From positions 558,001 to 622,000 of the forward strand of contig CAVONB010000013.1 in the NCBI GenBank assembly GCA_963697205.1: a DNA stretch of 64,000 nt. Direction: 5' to 3'. Source of the stretch: CAVONB01 sp963697205 (GTDB lineage Bacteria > Pseudomonadota > Alphaproteobacteria > Rhizobiales > Hyphomicrobiaceae). Each line of letters starts with the position of its first letter. The stretch's first letter is position 1. This document shows, piece by piece, positions 1 through 9,334 of the stretch. The translations under genes and the position numbers were made by a program. A model generated the notes under the pieces. It worked only from the letters and a program-made list of their open reading frames with translations, had not been told where the DNA came from and did no database searches.

Positions 1-175
1 CGGCATCGCGGTCGCCGCCTACCACCCGGGCTGGGTGCAGACCGACATGGGCGGCGCGACCGCGGAGACCACCGTCGCCGACAGCGCCGCCGGCCTCATC
101 GCCCGCATCGACCATCTCTCGCTCACCACGACCGGCGTCTTCGAGGATTATCGCGGCACGCCCTTCCCCTTCTGA
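1..175 (+). CDS. SDR family oxidoreductase, C-terminal fragment (cut by window edge)
   Basis: An open frame runs from the window start to a TGA at 173-175 and encodes about 58 residues. The fragment has the short-chain dehydrogenase C-terminal signature HPGWVQTDMGG, followed by a short helix and a tail ending GTPFPF. In this family that segment follows the Rossmann core and the YxxxK active site, which would lie upstream of the window, so substrate and cofactor cannot be read here. The family assignment rests on the HPGWVxTDMGG motif alone. Confidence 0.75.
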   Translation, partial: GIAVAAYHPGWVQTDMGGATAETTVADSAAGLIARIDHLSLTTTGVFEDYRGTPFPF

Positions 176-241
176 TCGCCCGCCACGACCTCGCCGCACA
201 TCACCGGCCACGATCCCGCCCCGCTCACCTTCGAGGAGCCG

Positions 242-1090
242 ATGCGCTTCACCGGCACGAAAGATTACGTCGTCACCGATGACCTCAAGGTCGCCGTCAA
301 CGCCGCCATCACGCTCGAGCGTCCGTTGCTCGTCAAGGGCGAGCCCGGTACCGGCAAGACCGTGCTGGCCCAGGAAGTGGCCAAGGCGCTGGATGTCCCG
401 ATCCTCGAGTGGCACATCAAGTCGACGACCAAGGCCGTCCAGGGCCTCTACGAGTACGATGCCGTCTCCCGCCTGCGCGACAGCCAGCTCGGCGACGCGC
501 GCGTCCAGGACATCGCCAACTACATCCGCCGCGGCAAGCTGTGGGACGCCTTCGTCATGAGCGAGCGCCCCGTGCTTCTGATCGACGAGATCGACAAGGC
601 CGACATCGAGTTCCCCAACGACCTGTTGCAGGAGCTCGATCGCATGGAGTTCTACGTCTACGAGACCGGCGAGACGGTCAAGGCGGTCAACCGACCGATC
701 GTCATCATCACGTCGAACAACGAAAAGGAGCTGCCCGACGCCTTCCTGCGCCGCTGCTTCTTCCACTACATCAAGTTCCCCGACCCCGAGACCATGGCCG
801 CCATCGTCGAGGTGCATTTCCCCGGCCTCAAGGGCCGTCTGGTGTCGGAGGCGCTGAAGATCTTCTACGACATGCGCGACGTGCCCGGCCTCAAGAAGAA
901 GCCGTCGACGTCGGAGCTGCTCGACTGGATCAAGCTGCTGCTCAACGAGGACATCGGCCCCGAGACGCTGCGCGAGAAGGACCCGCGCAAGCTGATCCCG
1001 CCGCTGCACGGCGCGCTCCTGAAGAACGAGCAGGACGTCCACCTGTTCGAGCGCCTCGCCTTCATGTCCCGCCGCAAGGGCAGCGAGTAG
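242..1090 (+). CDS. MoxR-type AAA+ ATPase
   Basis: 282 residues, full length for a single-domain MoxR/CbbQ/NorQ-class AAA+ ATPase. Walker A is GEPGTGKT at residues 33-40, Walker B is VLLIDEID at about 111-118, and sensor 1 is the ITSNNEKELPDAFLRR stretch near residue 160. A GAGGAG-like ribosome site just upstream supports the ATG at 242. Family members act as chaperone-like ATPases, often partnered with a von Willebrand factor A protein, to insert metals or activate enzyme complexes. No VWA gene follows here: the next gene is convergent. The client is therefore unknown. Confidence 0.9.
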   Translation: MRFTGTKDYVVTDDLKVAVNAAITLERPLLVKGEPGTGKTVLAQEVAKALDVPILEWHIKSTTKAVQGLYEYDAVSRLRDSQLGDARVQDIANYIRRGKLWDAFVMSERPVLLIDEIDKADIEFPNDLLQELDRMEFYVYETGETVKAVNRPIVIITSNNEKELPDAFLRRCFFHYIKFPDPETMAAIVEVHFPGLKGRLVSEALKIFYDMRDVPGLKKKPSTSELLDWIKLLLNEDIGPETLREKDPRKLIPPLHGALLKNEQDVHLFERLAFMSRRKGSE

Positions 1091-1114
1091 CGCGGGCGCA
1101 TCACCACGGCGCAC

Positions 1115-2431
1115 CTACACCGCCTTGCCCATCACATACTCCGGCAGCCACGTCGCAATCCCCGGGAAAAAGCACAAGAGCACGATCCCGAGCAGCATGA
1201 CGAGGACATAGGGCAGCGCGCCCCACAGGACCTCCGACGTCGGCACATCCGGCGCGACCGCGTTGACGACGAACAGGTTGAGCCCGACCGGCGGCGTGAT
1301 GAGGCCGATCTCCATGTTGATCGTCAGCACGACGGCGAACCAATAGGGATCGAAGCCCGCCTGCAGGATGATCGGCATCAACAGCGGCGCCGCCATCACG
1401 ATCACGGCGACCGGCGGCAGGAACATGCCGGACACGAGCAGGAACAGGTTGATCAACGCCATCAGCACCCACTTATTGACGGACAGCGACGCGATCGCGC
1501 TGGCAACCGTCTGGGTGATGAAAAGCGACGACAGTGCGAACGCAAACAGCTCCGCCGACGCCATGATCATCATGATCATCACGCTCTCGCGCATCGTCGA
1601 TCCGAAGATTTCCACCAGCGGCGCCAAGCGGAACAGCCGGTAGACGAGGATGACCACGAGCAGCGTCAGGAAGGCGCCCGCCCCCGCCGCCTCCGACGGC
1701 GTCGCGACGCCGCCATAAAGCACGTACATCACGCCGGCGATGATCAGCAGAAACGGCAGCACGCGCGGCAGCGCTGCGATCTTCTGAGACAGCGTGAAAC
1801 CCGCCCCCGCGTCCTGGAAGGAGAACCCCTTCCTCTTGGCATCGATCAGCGCCCAGGTCATGAACATCGCCGTCAGCATGATGCCCGGTAGCACACCCGC
1901 GAGAAACAGGCGTCCGATCGATGTCTCCGTCGCTATGCCGTAGATGATCATCGTGACGGACGGCGGAATGAGGATGCCGAGCGTGCCGCCCGCGCACACC
2001 GATCCCGTCGCGACGGAAGCAGGGTAGCCCCGCTTCATCATCTCCGGAATGCCCATCTTGCCGATGGCCGCGCACGTCGCGGGACTGGAACCCGTCATGC
2101 CTGCGAAAATGGCGCAGGCGCCGAGGTTCGACAGCACCAGCCCGCCCGGAACGCGATTGAGCCACCGGTCGAGCGCCTCGTAGAGGTCCTTGCCGGCGGG
2201 CGTGGCGGCAACGGCAGCCCCCATCAAAACGAACATCGGGATCGAGACGTAGGCGAGGTTGCCGATACCGGCAAACATCGTCTCTGCCAGAACGTAGAAG
2301 ACGCCGAGCCCCTGGGACAGCATGAGCGCAACGATGGCGGCAAGGCCCAGCGCGAAGGCGATCGGCATGCCCGTGGCAAGCAGCGCAAACAGCGCAAGGA
2401 TCAGCATCAGGCCGGCAAGCGAAGGGCTCAT
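1115..2431 (-). CDS. dctM: TRAP transporter large permease (DctM-type)
   Basis: 438 residues, almost entirely hydrophobic segments (about 12 predicted membrane spans), with the DctM-family glycine/proline-rich loops GMTGSSPATCAAIGKMGIPEM and NLFVVNAVAPDVPTSE. It forms the ion-coupled translocation channel of a tripartite ATP-independent periplasmic transporter. Its start overlaps the stop of the small permease gene by 4 bases (ATGA type), which indicates translational coupling in a dctP-dctQ-dctM operon read leftwards. The solute is not determinable from the permease. Confidence 0.95.
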   Translation of the reverse strand: MSPSLAGLMLILALFALLATGMPIAFALGLAAIVALMLSQGLGVFYVLAETMFAGIGNLAYVSIPMFVLMGAAVAATPAGKDLYEALDRWLNRVPGGLVLSNLGACAIFAGMTGSSPATCAAIGKMGIPEMMKRGYPASVATGSVCAGGTLGILIPPSVTMIIYGIATETSIGRLFLAGVLPGIMLTAMFMTWALIDAKRKGFSFQDAGAGFTLSQKIAALPRVLPFLLIIAGVMYVLYGGVATPSEAAGAGAFLTLLVVILVYRLFRLAPLVEIFGSTMRESVMIMMIMASAELFAFALSSLFITQTVASAIASLSVNKWVLMALINLFLLVSGMFLPPVAVIVMAAPLLMPIILQAGFDPYWFAVVLTINMEIGLITPPVGLNLFVVNAVAPDVPTSEVLWGALPYVLVMLLGIVLLCFFPGIATWLPEYVMGKAV

Positions 2432-2943
2432 GCTGCGCGCTCGCCACTGACCGTTTCACCGCCGTGCTCGCCCTCGCGCACGGCTTCGGCGAGATACTGC
2501 AGACACAGCAGCCCGAAGCCGATCGGCATCGGCAGAACCGGCAGCCATTGCGGGATCTTCCAGACGCCCGGCGTCTCCCAGCCGCCCTCGAAGGCCTCCC
2601 ACACGTAGATCACGCTGGCGACCAGCATGGCGAAGCAGAACAAGAACCCGAAGACGCCCCCGATGCCGCGCAGCAGTCGGCGCACCTCGCGGCTCGCCTT
2701 CATCTCCACGACATCGACGCCGACGTGGCCGCGCTTCATCAGCACATAAGGCGCACCCAGGAAAATCGACGCCGTCGCCGCGTAGACGACGAAATCGGTT
2801 TGCCAGATGGTTGGCGCGCGGAACACATAGCGCAGGAAGATCATCTGGCACACGACCAGCATGGCCACGATCAACAGCAAGACGGCGAGGATCATGCACG
2901 CTTGCGACACGCGATCCATGTTTCGCACATAGGTTTGCAGCAT
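2428..2943 (-). CDS. dctQ: TRAP transporter small permease (DctQ-type)
   Basis: 171 residues from the ATG at 2943, chosen because it has a GAGG ribosome site and gives the usual DctQ length; a longer frame to 3030 adds a non-family N-terminus. Four hydrophobic helices are visible, with the DctQ-typical charged loop carrying VDVVEM after the second helix. The protein pairs with the large permease to form the membrane part of a TRAP transporter. It lies between the binding-protein gene and dctM in the same operon. Confidence 0.93.
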   Translation of the reverse strand: MLQTYVRNMDRVSQACMILAVLLLIVAMLVVCQMIFLRYVFRAPTIWQTDFVVYAATASIFLGAPYVLMKRGHVGVDVVEMKASREVRRLLRGIGGVFGFLFCFAMLVASVIYVWEAFEGGWETPGVWKIPQWLPVLPMPIGFGLLCLQYLAEAVREGEHGGETVSGERAA

Positions 2944-3037
2944 GGAGCCTCGGCGCACGCAGTCTGTCGAATGCCAAATGACGGCTGGGTTGGCTGCGGG
3001 GAGCACCAGCGCTCGGCCGGCGCTCCCCACGCGCGTA

Positions 3038-4042
3038 TCACTTCACGGAGAGCGCCTTCTCGATCAGCGCATCGCCCCCCTTCACCTTCTCGGCGAACTT
3101 CTTGTAGCTGCTCTCCTTGGCCACCTTCAGCCACGCATCGAAATCGTCCTTCGACATCTCGACCACCTCGACTCCCGCCTTCTTGAAGGTGTCGACCATT
3201 TTCTGGTCGCCCTTTCGGATCTCCGCGTCGAAATACGCCTCAGAGGTCTTGCCTGCGGCCATGATCGCCGCCTGCTGCTCCTTCGTCAGGCCGTTGAACA
3301 CCTGCTTCGACATCAGCACCGGCTCGTACATGAACCACAGCGCGTTGGCGCCGGGCGCCGTCAGGCACTTCAGCTGCTCGTAGAGACGGAACGACACGAA
3401 GCTCGCCGAGGACGTGTTGACCGCGTCCAGCACGCCCGTCTGCATGCCGTTGTAGATTTCGTTCGACGGCATCGAGGAGATCGACGCACCGGCATCGGCC
3501 AGCATCTGCTCGAACGCCGGACCCGCCGCGCGCGTCACCAACCCCTTGACGCTGTCGGGCCCGCGAATGCAGCCCTTCTTGGAGGCGAACGCACCCGACA
3601 GCCACGCGTCCGCGATCACGACGGCACCGGCCTTGTCGATCTCCTTCTTGATCTCGACCATGAACGGCGACGTGTTGAGGCGCTTGGCCCGGTCGAAGTT
3701 GCCGACCAGGCCCGGCATCAAGGTCGCCGAGAACATCGGGTGGCGGCCCGACGCGTAATCGAGCGGGAACGAGCTCATATCGAGCTGGCCGCGCGTCAGC
3801 GCACCCCACTGCTCGTTCGGCTTGAACAGCGACGCGCCCGGGAACACCTGGATCTTCAGACCGACATTGGCCTTCTCCACCTCGCGCGCGATGATCTGCA
3901 CCATCTCGTCACGCGGATCGCCCTTGCCGCCGGGGAATTGATGGGAAGCCTTCAGAACCTTCTGCGCCGAGGCACCACTGGCCATGGCTGCAAACGCGGC
4001 GGCCGCGAGCGCGACCGGCGCCAAACGCCGTGCAAACGTCAT
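3038..4042 (-). CDS. dctP: TRAP transporter solute-binding protein (DctP-type)
   Basis: 334 residues. The start at 4042 is preceded by GGGAGA and opens directly into a classic Sec signal peptide (basic MTFARRLA, an alanine-rich core, cleavage after SGASA). The mature part has the DctP fold landmarks: a SHQFPGG ligand-binding start, a central conserved-Arg region (LVTRAAGP), and an INTSSASF-like hinge seen here as VNTSSASF. It captures a small organic acid in the periplasm and delivers it to the DctQM permease encoded downstream. Ligand class is unknown; dicarboxylates, keto acids or aromatic acids are all possible. Confidence 0.93.
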   Translation of the reverse strand: MTFARRLAPVALAAAAFAAMASGASAQKVLKASHQFPGGKGDPRDEMVQIIAREVEKANVGLKIQVFPGASLFKPNEQWGALTRGQLDMSSFPLDYASGRHPMFSATLMPGLVGNFDRAKRLNTSPFMVEIKKEIDKAGAVVIADAWLSGAFASKKGCIRGPDSVKGLVTRAAGPAFEQMLADAGASISSMPSNEIYNGMQTGVLDAVNTSSASFVSFRLYEQLKCLTAPGANALWFMYEPVLMSKQVFNGLTKEQQAAIMAAGKTSEAYFDAEIRKGDQKMVDTFKKAGVEVVEMSKDDFDAWLKVAKESSYKKFAEKVKGGDALIEKALSVK

Positions 4043-4251
4043 GTCACAATCTCCCTTGCACCCCGCCGTGTTGGTCGTTCGCACGAGGCGTGCGGTTGGC
4101 GGCCGGGCAGTCCACCACCGAACCATCGCTGGGATACCGCGTCAATTCGGGTTGTAAAAACCCGTATGCGACTTTGGTCGAAGCCGGTAGCGGCGTGAAC
4201 GGCCCCGCCCGAGAAAACATACGTGAAGGAGGGCCGATATCGACCAGACCC

Positions 4252-5841
4252 TCACCCGGCCGGCAGGTGCTGGAAGAGCCACGTCTCCGTCAGAGCAGTA
4301 TCTCCCCGCTTCAGGAACGCCCTGAGGTCGGCGGGATCGCGCCCCGGCACCGACAGGTCGAACAGCGCGCGCCAGCGCTCCCGCTGGCCGACGACGGGAT
4401 GCGTGTAGGCGTTCGACACCTCGCCCCGCGACGTCGTCACCACGATCTCCACGCCATCCTCACGGCCGAGCCCCGCAAACGCCGCTCCCTGCCAGTCGAT
4501 GACGAACTTTTGCACGCCCGCCGGGCGCTTCTGCCCCGGCCGCCCGCCCATGCCCGTCCACGTCCCCGTCACGCGGCCCAGCGTCTCGGGAAACGGCACG
4601 TCGTCGACCCACGACAGCCGGTAGCGGTACCGCCGCGACTCGCCCGCCCGGAACGGCGCGTCCGGACACCAGTAGGCCGCGATGTTGTCGTGGATCTCGT
4701 CGTCGGTCGGGATCTCCAGAAGATGCACCGCCCCCGCACCCCACTCACCCAGCGGCTCCACCCACACCGACGGCCGCCGCTCGTAGAACACGCCGTCGTC
4801 GAGGTAGTGCACGAAATCGCGGTCGCGCTGCAGCAGGCCGAAGCCGCGCGGGTTGTTATCGACGAACACGTTCGTCGTCACGCGGTCGGGATTGTTGAGC
4901 GGCCGCCAGATGCGCTCGCCGCTGCCTGTGTAGAGTGCCAGCCCGTCGGAGTCGTGGATCTCCGGCCGCCAGTCCGCGCTCTTGCGCCGGCTCGTCTCCG
5001 AATACCAGTACATCGACGAGAACGGCGCGATGCCGAGCCGCCGGATGTCGGCGCGAGCGTAGAGGTGCGCATCGATCTCCATCGTTGTGCGCAGGATGCC
5101 GCGTGCATCCGTGACGTGCTCTGTCTTGATCAGATAGGCGCCCGACACCGACGGCGAATCGAGCAGCGCATAGATGTTGAGCGCCGCGCCCTGCGCATCG
5201 AGCCAGAAGTCGGTGAAGCGCGGGAACTCCTCCGGCGTCGCAAGCCCCGTATCGATGGCGAGGCCGCGCGCGGACAGCCCGTACTGCCCGTAGGGCCCCG
5301 ACGTGCGGAAGTAGGACGCCCCCAGGAAGGCGAGCCAATCCGACTTCAGGTCACCCGACATCACCCGAAAACCCGCAAAGCCCTGCGTCTGCCTCAATGC
5401 ACGCGCCGGCGACTCAGCTGGCATCTCGAACAGCCCCGCGCTGTAGGGCGCCTCCCGTGCCGTCACACCGTCGACGACGAAGATGCGCACCGGCTCCTTG
5501 AAGAACTTACCCGGATGAAAGAGCTGGATCGGATAGCGGTTGTCGCGATCGAGCCGCAGGCTCTTGTCCGCCCGAAAGCGGATCTTCTGGTAGGGATCGT
5601 AGTCGAGCTGCTCCAGGATCTCCCGCTCCGGCACAGGCGCGGGACGGAACGGCTGCGCCGCCCGATCCCGCGCCCACGCCTGCAACCGCTCGAACGAGAA
5701 ATCGACGCCGTAGCCGAGCGTCACGTCCGTGCCATCGCGTGCGGTCTGCGCCAGTGCCGCGGCATGCGGCACGAGAGCGGCGGCCGAGACCGCGCCGGCA
5801 CCGGCCAGCACGTCGCGCCGCGTCAATCGAGTAGGCATCAT
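4252..5841 (-). CDS. opgG: Glucan biosynthesis protein G (OpgG/MdoG), Tat-exported
   Basis: About 529 residues, normal for periplasmic glucan protein OpgG/MdoG. The two consecutive ATG codons (5841 and 5838) follow a CGGAG ribosome site and lead straight into a twin-arginine signal (TRRDVL, hydrophobic stretch, cleavage near AALA), so this start is preferred to the one at 5874. Body motifs such as YDPYQKIRFR, FGASYFR-like FLGASYFRTSG and GQYGLSARGLAIDT are typical of the family. OpgG acts in the periplasm in synthesis or branching of osmoregulated glucans. The glucosyltransferase partner gene opgH is not beside it, so it is an orphan here. Confidence 0.92.
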   Translation of the reverse strand: MMPTRLTRRDVLAGAGAVSAAALVPHAAALAQTARDGTDVTLGYGVDFSFERLQAWARDRAAQPFRPAPVPEREILEQLDYDPYQKIRFRADKSLRLDRDNRYPIQLFHPGKFFKEPVRIFVVDGVTAREAPYSAGLFEMPAESPARALRQTQGFAGFRVMSGDLKSDWLAFLGASYFRTSGPYGQYGLSARGLAIDTGLATPEEFPRFTDFWLDAQGAALNIYALLDSPSVSGAYLIKTEHVTDARGILRTTMEIDAHLYARADIRRLGIAPFSSMYWYSETSRRKSADWRPEIHDSDGLALYTGSGERIWRPLNNPDRVTTNVFVDNNPRGFGLLQRDRDFVHYLDDGVFYERRPSVWVEPLGEWGAGAVHLLEIPTDDEIHDNIAAYWCPDAPFRAGESRRYRYRLSWVDDVPFPETLGRVTGTWTGMGGRPGQKRPAGVQKFVIDWQGAAFAGLGREDGVEIVVTTSRGEVSNAYTHPVVGQRERWRALFDLSVPGRDPADLRAFLKRGDTALTETWLFQHLPAG

Positions 5842-6124
5842 TGAACTCCGGGAGAAAGCGGCGGCATCCGACATCGAGGCAACGAAGTGCGCCGCGGCGA
5901 GGCTATCTCAGCTCTGCGCGCGGCGAAGGTGTGGCGCTAGCGGCCCGACTTCAAGCCCCCGGCTGAAACGCCGCAGGTCCCGGGTCTGCCAACCCGCACC
6001 AGCCCCAGCACCCCGCACCCCACCCGCCGCGGCAACCACCGGCAACAGGCATTGACTTCGATCAAGACACATTTGGTTTTATGAATGTATCTAATGACCA
6101 CATGCCATGATTGGAGGCTCACCC

Positions 6125-6634
6125 ATGCTCACCGAAAAGGCCTGGTCACCTTACGTGGCCGGCGTCGTGATCGGCCTCTTGCAGATCCCGACCTTCCTCC
6201 TGATGAACACCGCACTCGGCGCGTCCTCGTCCTACGTGACGGTCGGCGCCCATCTTGCCGGCGTCGTCGATCCCGCCGCCAGCCAGATCAAGTATTTCGC
6301 AAGCCACCTGTGGGGCGCCAAGAACTGGTGGCAGGTCGCCGTCGTCGTCGGCATCGCCGTCGGCGCGTTCGTGTCCATGAAGATGTCGGGCGCGCGCCGC
6401 CAATCGATCTCGCCCGTCTGGGCCCGCACCATGGGGACCACGACGCTCAGCGCACGCGCCCCGGTCGCCTTCCTCGGCGGCTTCGTCATGCTGATCGGCG
6501 CACGCATCGCCGGCGGCTGCACCTCCGGCCACGGCATTTCCGGCATGGCCCAACTCTCGGTCGGCTCCACCGTCGCCGTTGCCGCCATGTTCGCCGGCGG
6601 CATCCTCGCCGCCATGGCGCTCAAGCGCACCTGA
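6125..6634 (+). CDS. YeeE/YedE family membrane protein, first half-transporter
   Basis: 169 residues from the ATG at 6125 (GAGG upstream; an ATG at 6107 is less well placed). Several membrane helices and the hallmark motif GARIAGGCTSGHGISG with its conserved cysteine identify the YeeE/YedE (sulfur-compound transport, TsuA/PmpAB-like) family. The next gene, 23 bases downstream, is a second half-size member, so the two probably form one two-subunit channel. Known relatives move thiosulfate or other sulfur species. The exact substrate is inference. Confidence 0.88.
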   Translation: MLTEKAWSPYVAGVVIGLLQIPTFLLMNTALGASSSYVTVGAHLAGVVDPAASQIKYFASHLWGAKNWWQVAVVVGIAVGAFVSMKMSGARRQSISPVWARTMGTTTLSARAPVAFLGGFVMLIGARIAGGCTSGHGISGMAQLSVGSTVAVAAMFAGGILAAMALKRT

Positions 6635-6657
6635 CACCTCATCGCAGGAGACAGATC

Positions 6658-7284
6658 ATGTCCGTCCTCACCGCCATCCTGATCGGGCTCGCCACCGGCG
6701 TCGTTTTCGGCGTCGCTCTGGAAAAGAGCCGCGTCTTCGAACCCGGCGTCATCGTCGGCCAGATGCAATTGAAGAACTTCATTATGCTGAAGATCTTTCT
6801 CACCGCCGTCGTCACCGGACTAGTGGTACTCGCCGCCCTGAACGGCATCTGGGGCGTCAAGCTGCACCTGAAGCCGCTCTTGTTCCGCGCCGACCTGATC
6901 GGCGGCCTTCTGCTCGGCATCGGCATCACCATCGCCGGCGCCTGCCCCGGCACGAGCCTCGCCCAGATCGGCGCCGGCTATAAGGATGCCTGGTTCACGG
7001 TCGCCGGCGGCATCGCAGGCGCTGTGACCTACGGCTACTTCGACACCACCATCCAGGCTGCGCTGTCGGAAACCGGCAGCAAGCTCGGCTTCGACCAGAT
7101 GGTCGGCCTGCCGTTCTGGCTGACCGCCCTCATCCTGGCAGCCATCCTCGTCGCCGGCATCGTGATGCTGGAGAAGATGACCTCATGGCGCGACGAGGTG
7201 GGCCGCGACCACGACGGCCTCAGCGATCGCGCGCCGGCTGCATCCACGCCGACCTTCAGCGCTTCTGCCCGCGGCGCAAACTGA
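6658..7284 (+). CDS. YeeE/YedE family membrane protein, second half-transporter
   Basis: 208 residues, starting at an ATG with AGGAG ribosome site directly after its partner gene. It has about five hydrophobic helices and the second-half signature GACPGTSLAQIGAG containing the conserved cysteine. The C-terminus is a hydrophilic tail of about 40 residues. In single-chain family members both cysteine motifs are in one protein; here they are on two genes in one operon, as in the PmpA/PmpB type. A role in sulfur-compound transport is inferred from family and pairing. A strong hairpin follows the gene. Confidence 0.88.
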   Translation: MSVLTAILIGLATGVVFGVALEKSRVFEPGVIVGQMQLKNFIMLKIFLTAVVTGLVVLAALNGIWGVKLHLKPLLFRADLIGGLLLGIGITIAGACPGTSLAQIGAGYKDAWFTVAGGIAGAVTYGYFDTTIQAALSETGSKLGFDQMVGLPFWLTALILAAILVAGIVMLEKMTSWRDEVGRDHDGLSDRAPAASTPTFSASARGAN

Positions 7285-7334
7285 GCTAAGCTTGCCCCGC
7301 CCGGAAGACGCGCACGCGATCTGACGACCGACCG

Positions 7335-7364
7335 GGAGCCCGTAGGCCGACGCCTGCGGGCTCC
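7335..7364 (+). terminator. Hairpin after the YeeE/YedE pair
   Basis: A 13-bp stem (one G-T pair) with a 4-base CGAC loop lies in the gap between the transporter pair and the acyl-CoA dehydrogenase gene. There is no long T-run behind it, so it may be an intrinsic terminator of weak type or an mRNA-stabilising structure. Confidence 0.5.
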
Positions 7365-7419
7365 TCGTCGTCTGGAAGGCGCGCACCTGGCGACGCGAAC
7401 CGCGCGAGGAGAGCTACCG

Positions 7420-8601
7420 ATGACCACGACGTCGCCCCAGCCGACCAATCCCGGCATCGACGAAGACACCTTCGCCCAGCTCAAGCAGACCATTCACCGA
7501 TACGTGCGCGAGCGGCTGGTGCCGCTGGAGGCCAAAGTCGAGGAAGACGACGACGTCCCCGCCGAGATCGCCGGCGAGCTGAAGGATCTCGGCCTGTTCT
7601 CGATCACCATACCCGAGGCGTATGGCGGCCTGGGCCTGTGCTCCACCCAGGAGATCGAGGTCGCACTCGAGCTCGGCTGGACCTCGCCCGCCTTCCGCGG
7701 CATCTTCGGCACCACCATCGGCATCGGCTCCATGGGCCTCGTAATCGATGGCACCGAGGCGCAAAAGCGAGCGTTTCTGCCCAAGCTCGCAAAGGGCGAG
7801 CTGGTCTCCGCCTTCTGCCTGACCGAGCCCGGCTCCGGCTCCGACGCAGCTTCCCTGAAGACGACGGCGATCCTGGACGGCGACCACTACGTCGTGAACG
7901 GCACCAAGCGCTTCATCACCAATGCCCGCCGCGCCAACCTTCTGACGCTGATGGCGCGCACCGACCCTGAAAACAAGGGCGCCGGCGGCGTCTCGGCCTT
8001 TCTCATCGACGCCAGCTCGCCGGGCATCTCCTTCGGCCCCAAGGACAAGAAGATGGGCCAGCGCGGCACGGTCACCTCCGACGTGATCTTCGAGAACGTG
8101 CGCGTGCCCGCCGACCGCATCATCGGCCTGAAACCGGGCCAGGGCTTCAAGACCGCGATGAAGGTTCTCGACCGCGGCCGCCTGCACATCGCCGCCATGT
8201 GCATCGGCACCGCCAAGCGCCTGATCGACGAGGCCCAGCGCTACGCCGGCGACCGCACCCAGTTCGGCCAGCCGATCGGGTCGTTCCAGCTCGTCCAGGC
8301 GATGCTGGCCGACAGCTGGACGGAATGCTACGCCGCCGAGACCATGGTGCGCGATGCCGCCCGCCGCTTCGATGCCGGCGAGGCGATCGTCATCAACGCG
8401 GCGGCCTGTAAGATGTATGCCTCCGAGATGGTCGGCCGCGTCGCCGACCGCGCCGTGCAGATCTTCGGCGGCGCAGGCTACATGGCCGCCTATCCCATCG
8501 AGCGCATCTACCGCGACGTGCGCCTGTTCCGCATCTATGAGGGCACGACCCAGATTCAGCAGCTCGTCATCGCCCGCGAGATGCGCCGGCAAATGGAATG
8601 A
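7420..8601 (+). CDS. Acyl-CoA dehydrogenase
   Basis: 393 residues, full length. The flavin-binding motif CLTEPGSGSDAASL is near residues 130-143 and the catalytic-base region RIYEGTTQIQQLVIARE is at the C-terminus, the Glu of YEGT being the expected alpha-proton base. The enzyme oxidises an acyl-CoA thioester to the 2-enoyl-CoA using FAD and an electron-transfer flavoprotein. A GAGGAGAG site precedes the ATG. It is a single gene between a transporter and a YciI-type protein, so the chain-length or branched-chain preference cannot be assigned. Confidence 0.94.
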   Translation: MTTTSPQPTNPGIDEDTFAQLKQTIHRYVRERLVPLEAKVEEDDDVPAEIAGELKDLGLFSITIPEAYGGLGLCSTQEIEVALELGWTSPAFRGIFGTTIGIGSMGLVIDGTEAQKRAFLPKLAKGELVSAFCLTEPGSGSDAASLKTTAILDGDHYVVNGTKRFITNARRANLLTLMARTDPENKGAGGVSAFLIDASSPGISFGPKDKKMGQRGTVTSDVIFENVRVPADRIIGLKPGQGFKTAMKVLDRGRLHIAAMCIGTAKRLIDEAQRYAGDRTQFGQPIGSFQLVQAMLADSWTECYAAETMVRDAARRFDAGEAIVINAAACKMYASEMVGRVADRAVQIFGGAGYMAAYPIERIYRDVRLFRIYEGTTQIQQLVIAREMRRQME

Positions 8602-8680
8602 TGCGAAAGCTGCCCGCGATGGCCGCGCCTGATACACTGCCCGCCGATACCGTCCAAGCCCAACGCACAGGAGCCCGCCC

Positions 8681-9280
8681 ATGGCCCAAGTCGCCATCCG
8701 ATTCACCGACAAGGATCTGTCGAGCCTGCCCCAGCCGGTCCGCGACGCCCACAAGGCCTTCCTCGCCCGCCACAAGGACGTGTTGGTCACCGCCGGCGCG
8801 ATCAGCCATCCCGAGACCGGCGCCAAGGGCTATGCTTATCAGGTCGACCTGCCCGGCTTCGATCCCGCCTCGCTCAACACCTTCCTCGCCGAGGACCCCT
8901 TCGAAGAAGCCGGCGCCTACACCAGCACCATCAAGCTCGGCTGGCGCTGCGCGCTGGCCTACCGCCACGCCACCGCGCCCAAGCGCCAGGGCCTGAAGGG
9001 CTTCTTCTTCCACGGCATCGGCAAGCCGAACATGACCGCCAAGCGCGAGACGATCGTCAAGGCGCACATGGCGCACCTGATGCAGGTCGACGACACCCAC
9101 TGCCTCGCGCGCGGGCCGCTGACCAACGTCAGGGGCGAGACCTGGGAAGGCAGCGCCATGCTCTACCAGTTCCCCACGCGCGACGCGCTGTGGGCGTTCT
9201 TCAAGGACGAGCCCTATTGCGTGAACGGGCTCTACGAGCGCATCGACCTTTACGACTGGACCCCGGCCGACATGGCCTGA
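8681..9280 (+). CDS. Tandem YciI-like domain protein
   Basis: 199 residues with two related halves. The first (about 1-100) contains ARHKDVLVTAGAISHPETGAKGYAYQVD and the second (about 105-195) contains KAHMAHLMQVDDTHCLARGPLTN, GSAMLYQFPTRDALWAFFKDEPYCVNGLYE. Both halves follow the YCII-related pattern: an H at the core, a later D or P-rich loop, and a DPF/EPYxxNGLYE motif. YciI proteins are small ferredoxin-like fold enzymes or stress proteins, usually of one domain. The function of this two-domain form is unknown. Confidence 0.75.
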   Translation: MAQVAIRFTDKDLSSLPQPVRDAHKAFLARHKDVLVTAGAISHPETGAKGYAYQVDLPGFDPASLNTFLAEDPFEEAGAYTSTIKLGWRCALAYRHATAPKRQGLKGFFFHGIGKPNMTAKRETIVKAHMAHLMQVDDTHCLARGPLTNVRGETWEGSAMLYQFPTRDALWAFFKDEPYCVNGLYERIDLYDWTPADMA

Positions 9281-9334
9281 GCCAGCCGCCGCGATCGCAC
9301 GCATTAGCGCGGGGCAGCCAGCCCCGCGCATCAA

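Noticed and set aside
4030..5844. Plus-strand open frame of 604 residues opposite opgG
   Set aside because: Antisense shadow; composition is Arg/Pro/His-rich and has no family motif, while the minus-strand protein is clearly OpgG.
6052..6090. Promoter or ArsR/BigR-type operator before the YeeE/YedE pair
   Set aside because: A TTGACT is present, but no -10 at proper spacing and no convincing palindrome; not strong enough to list.
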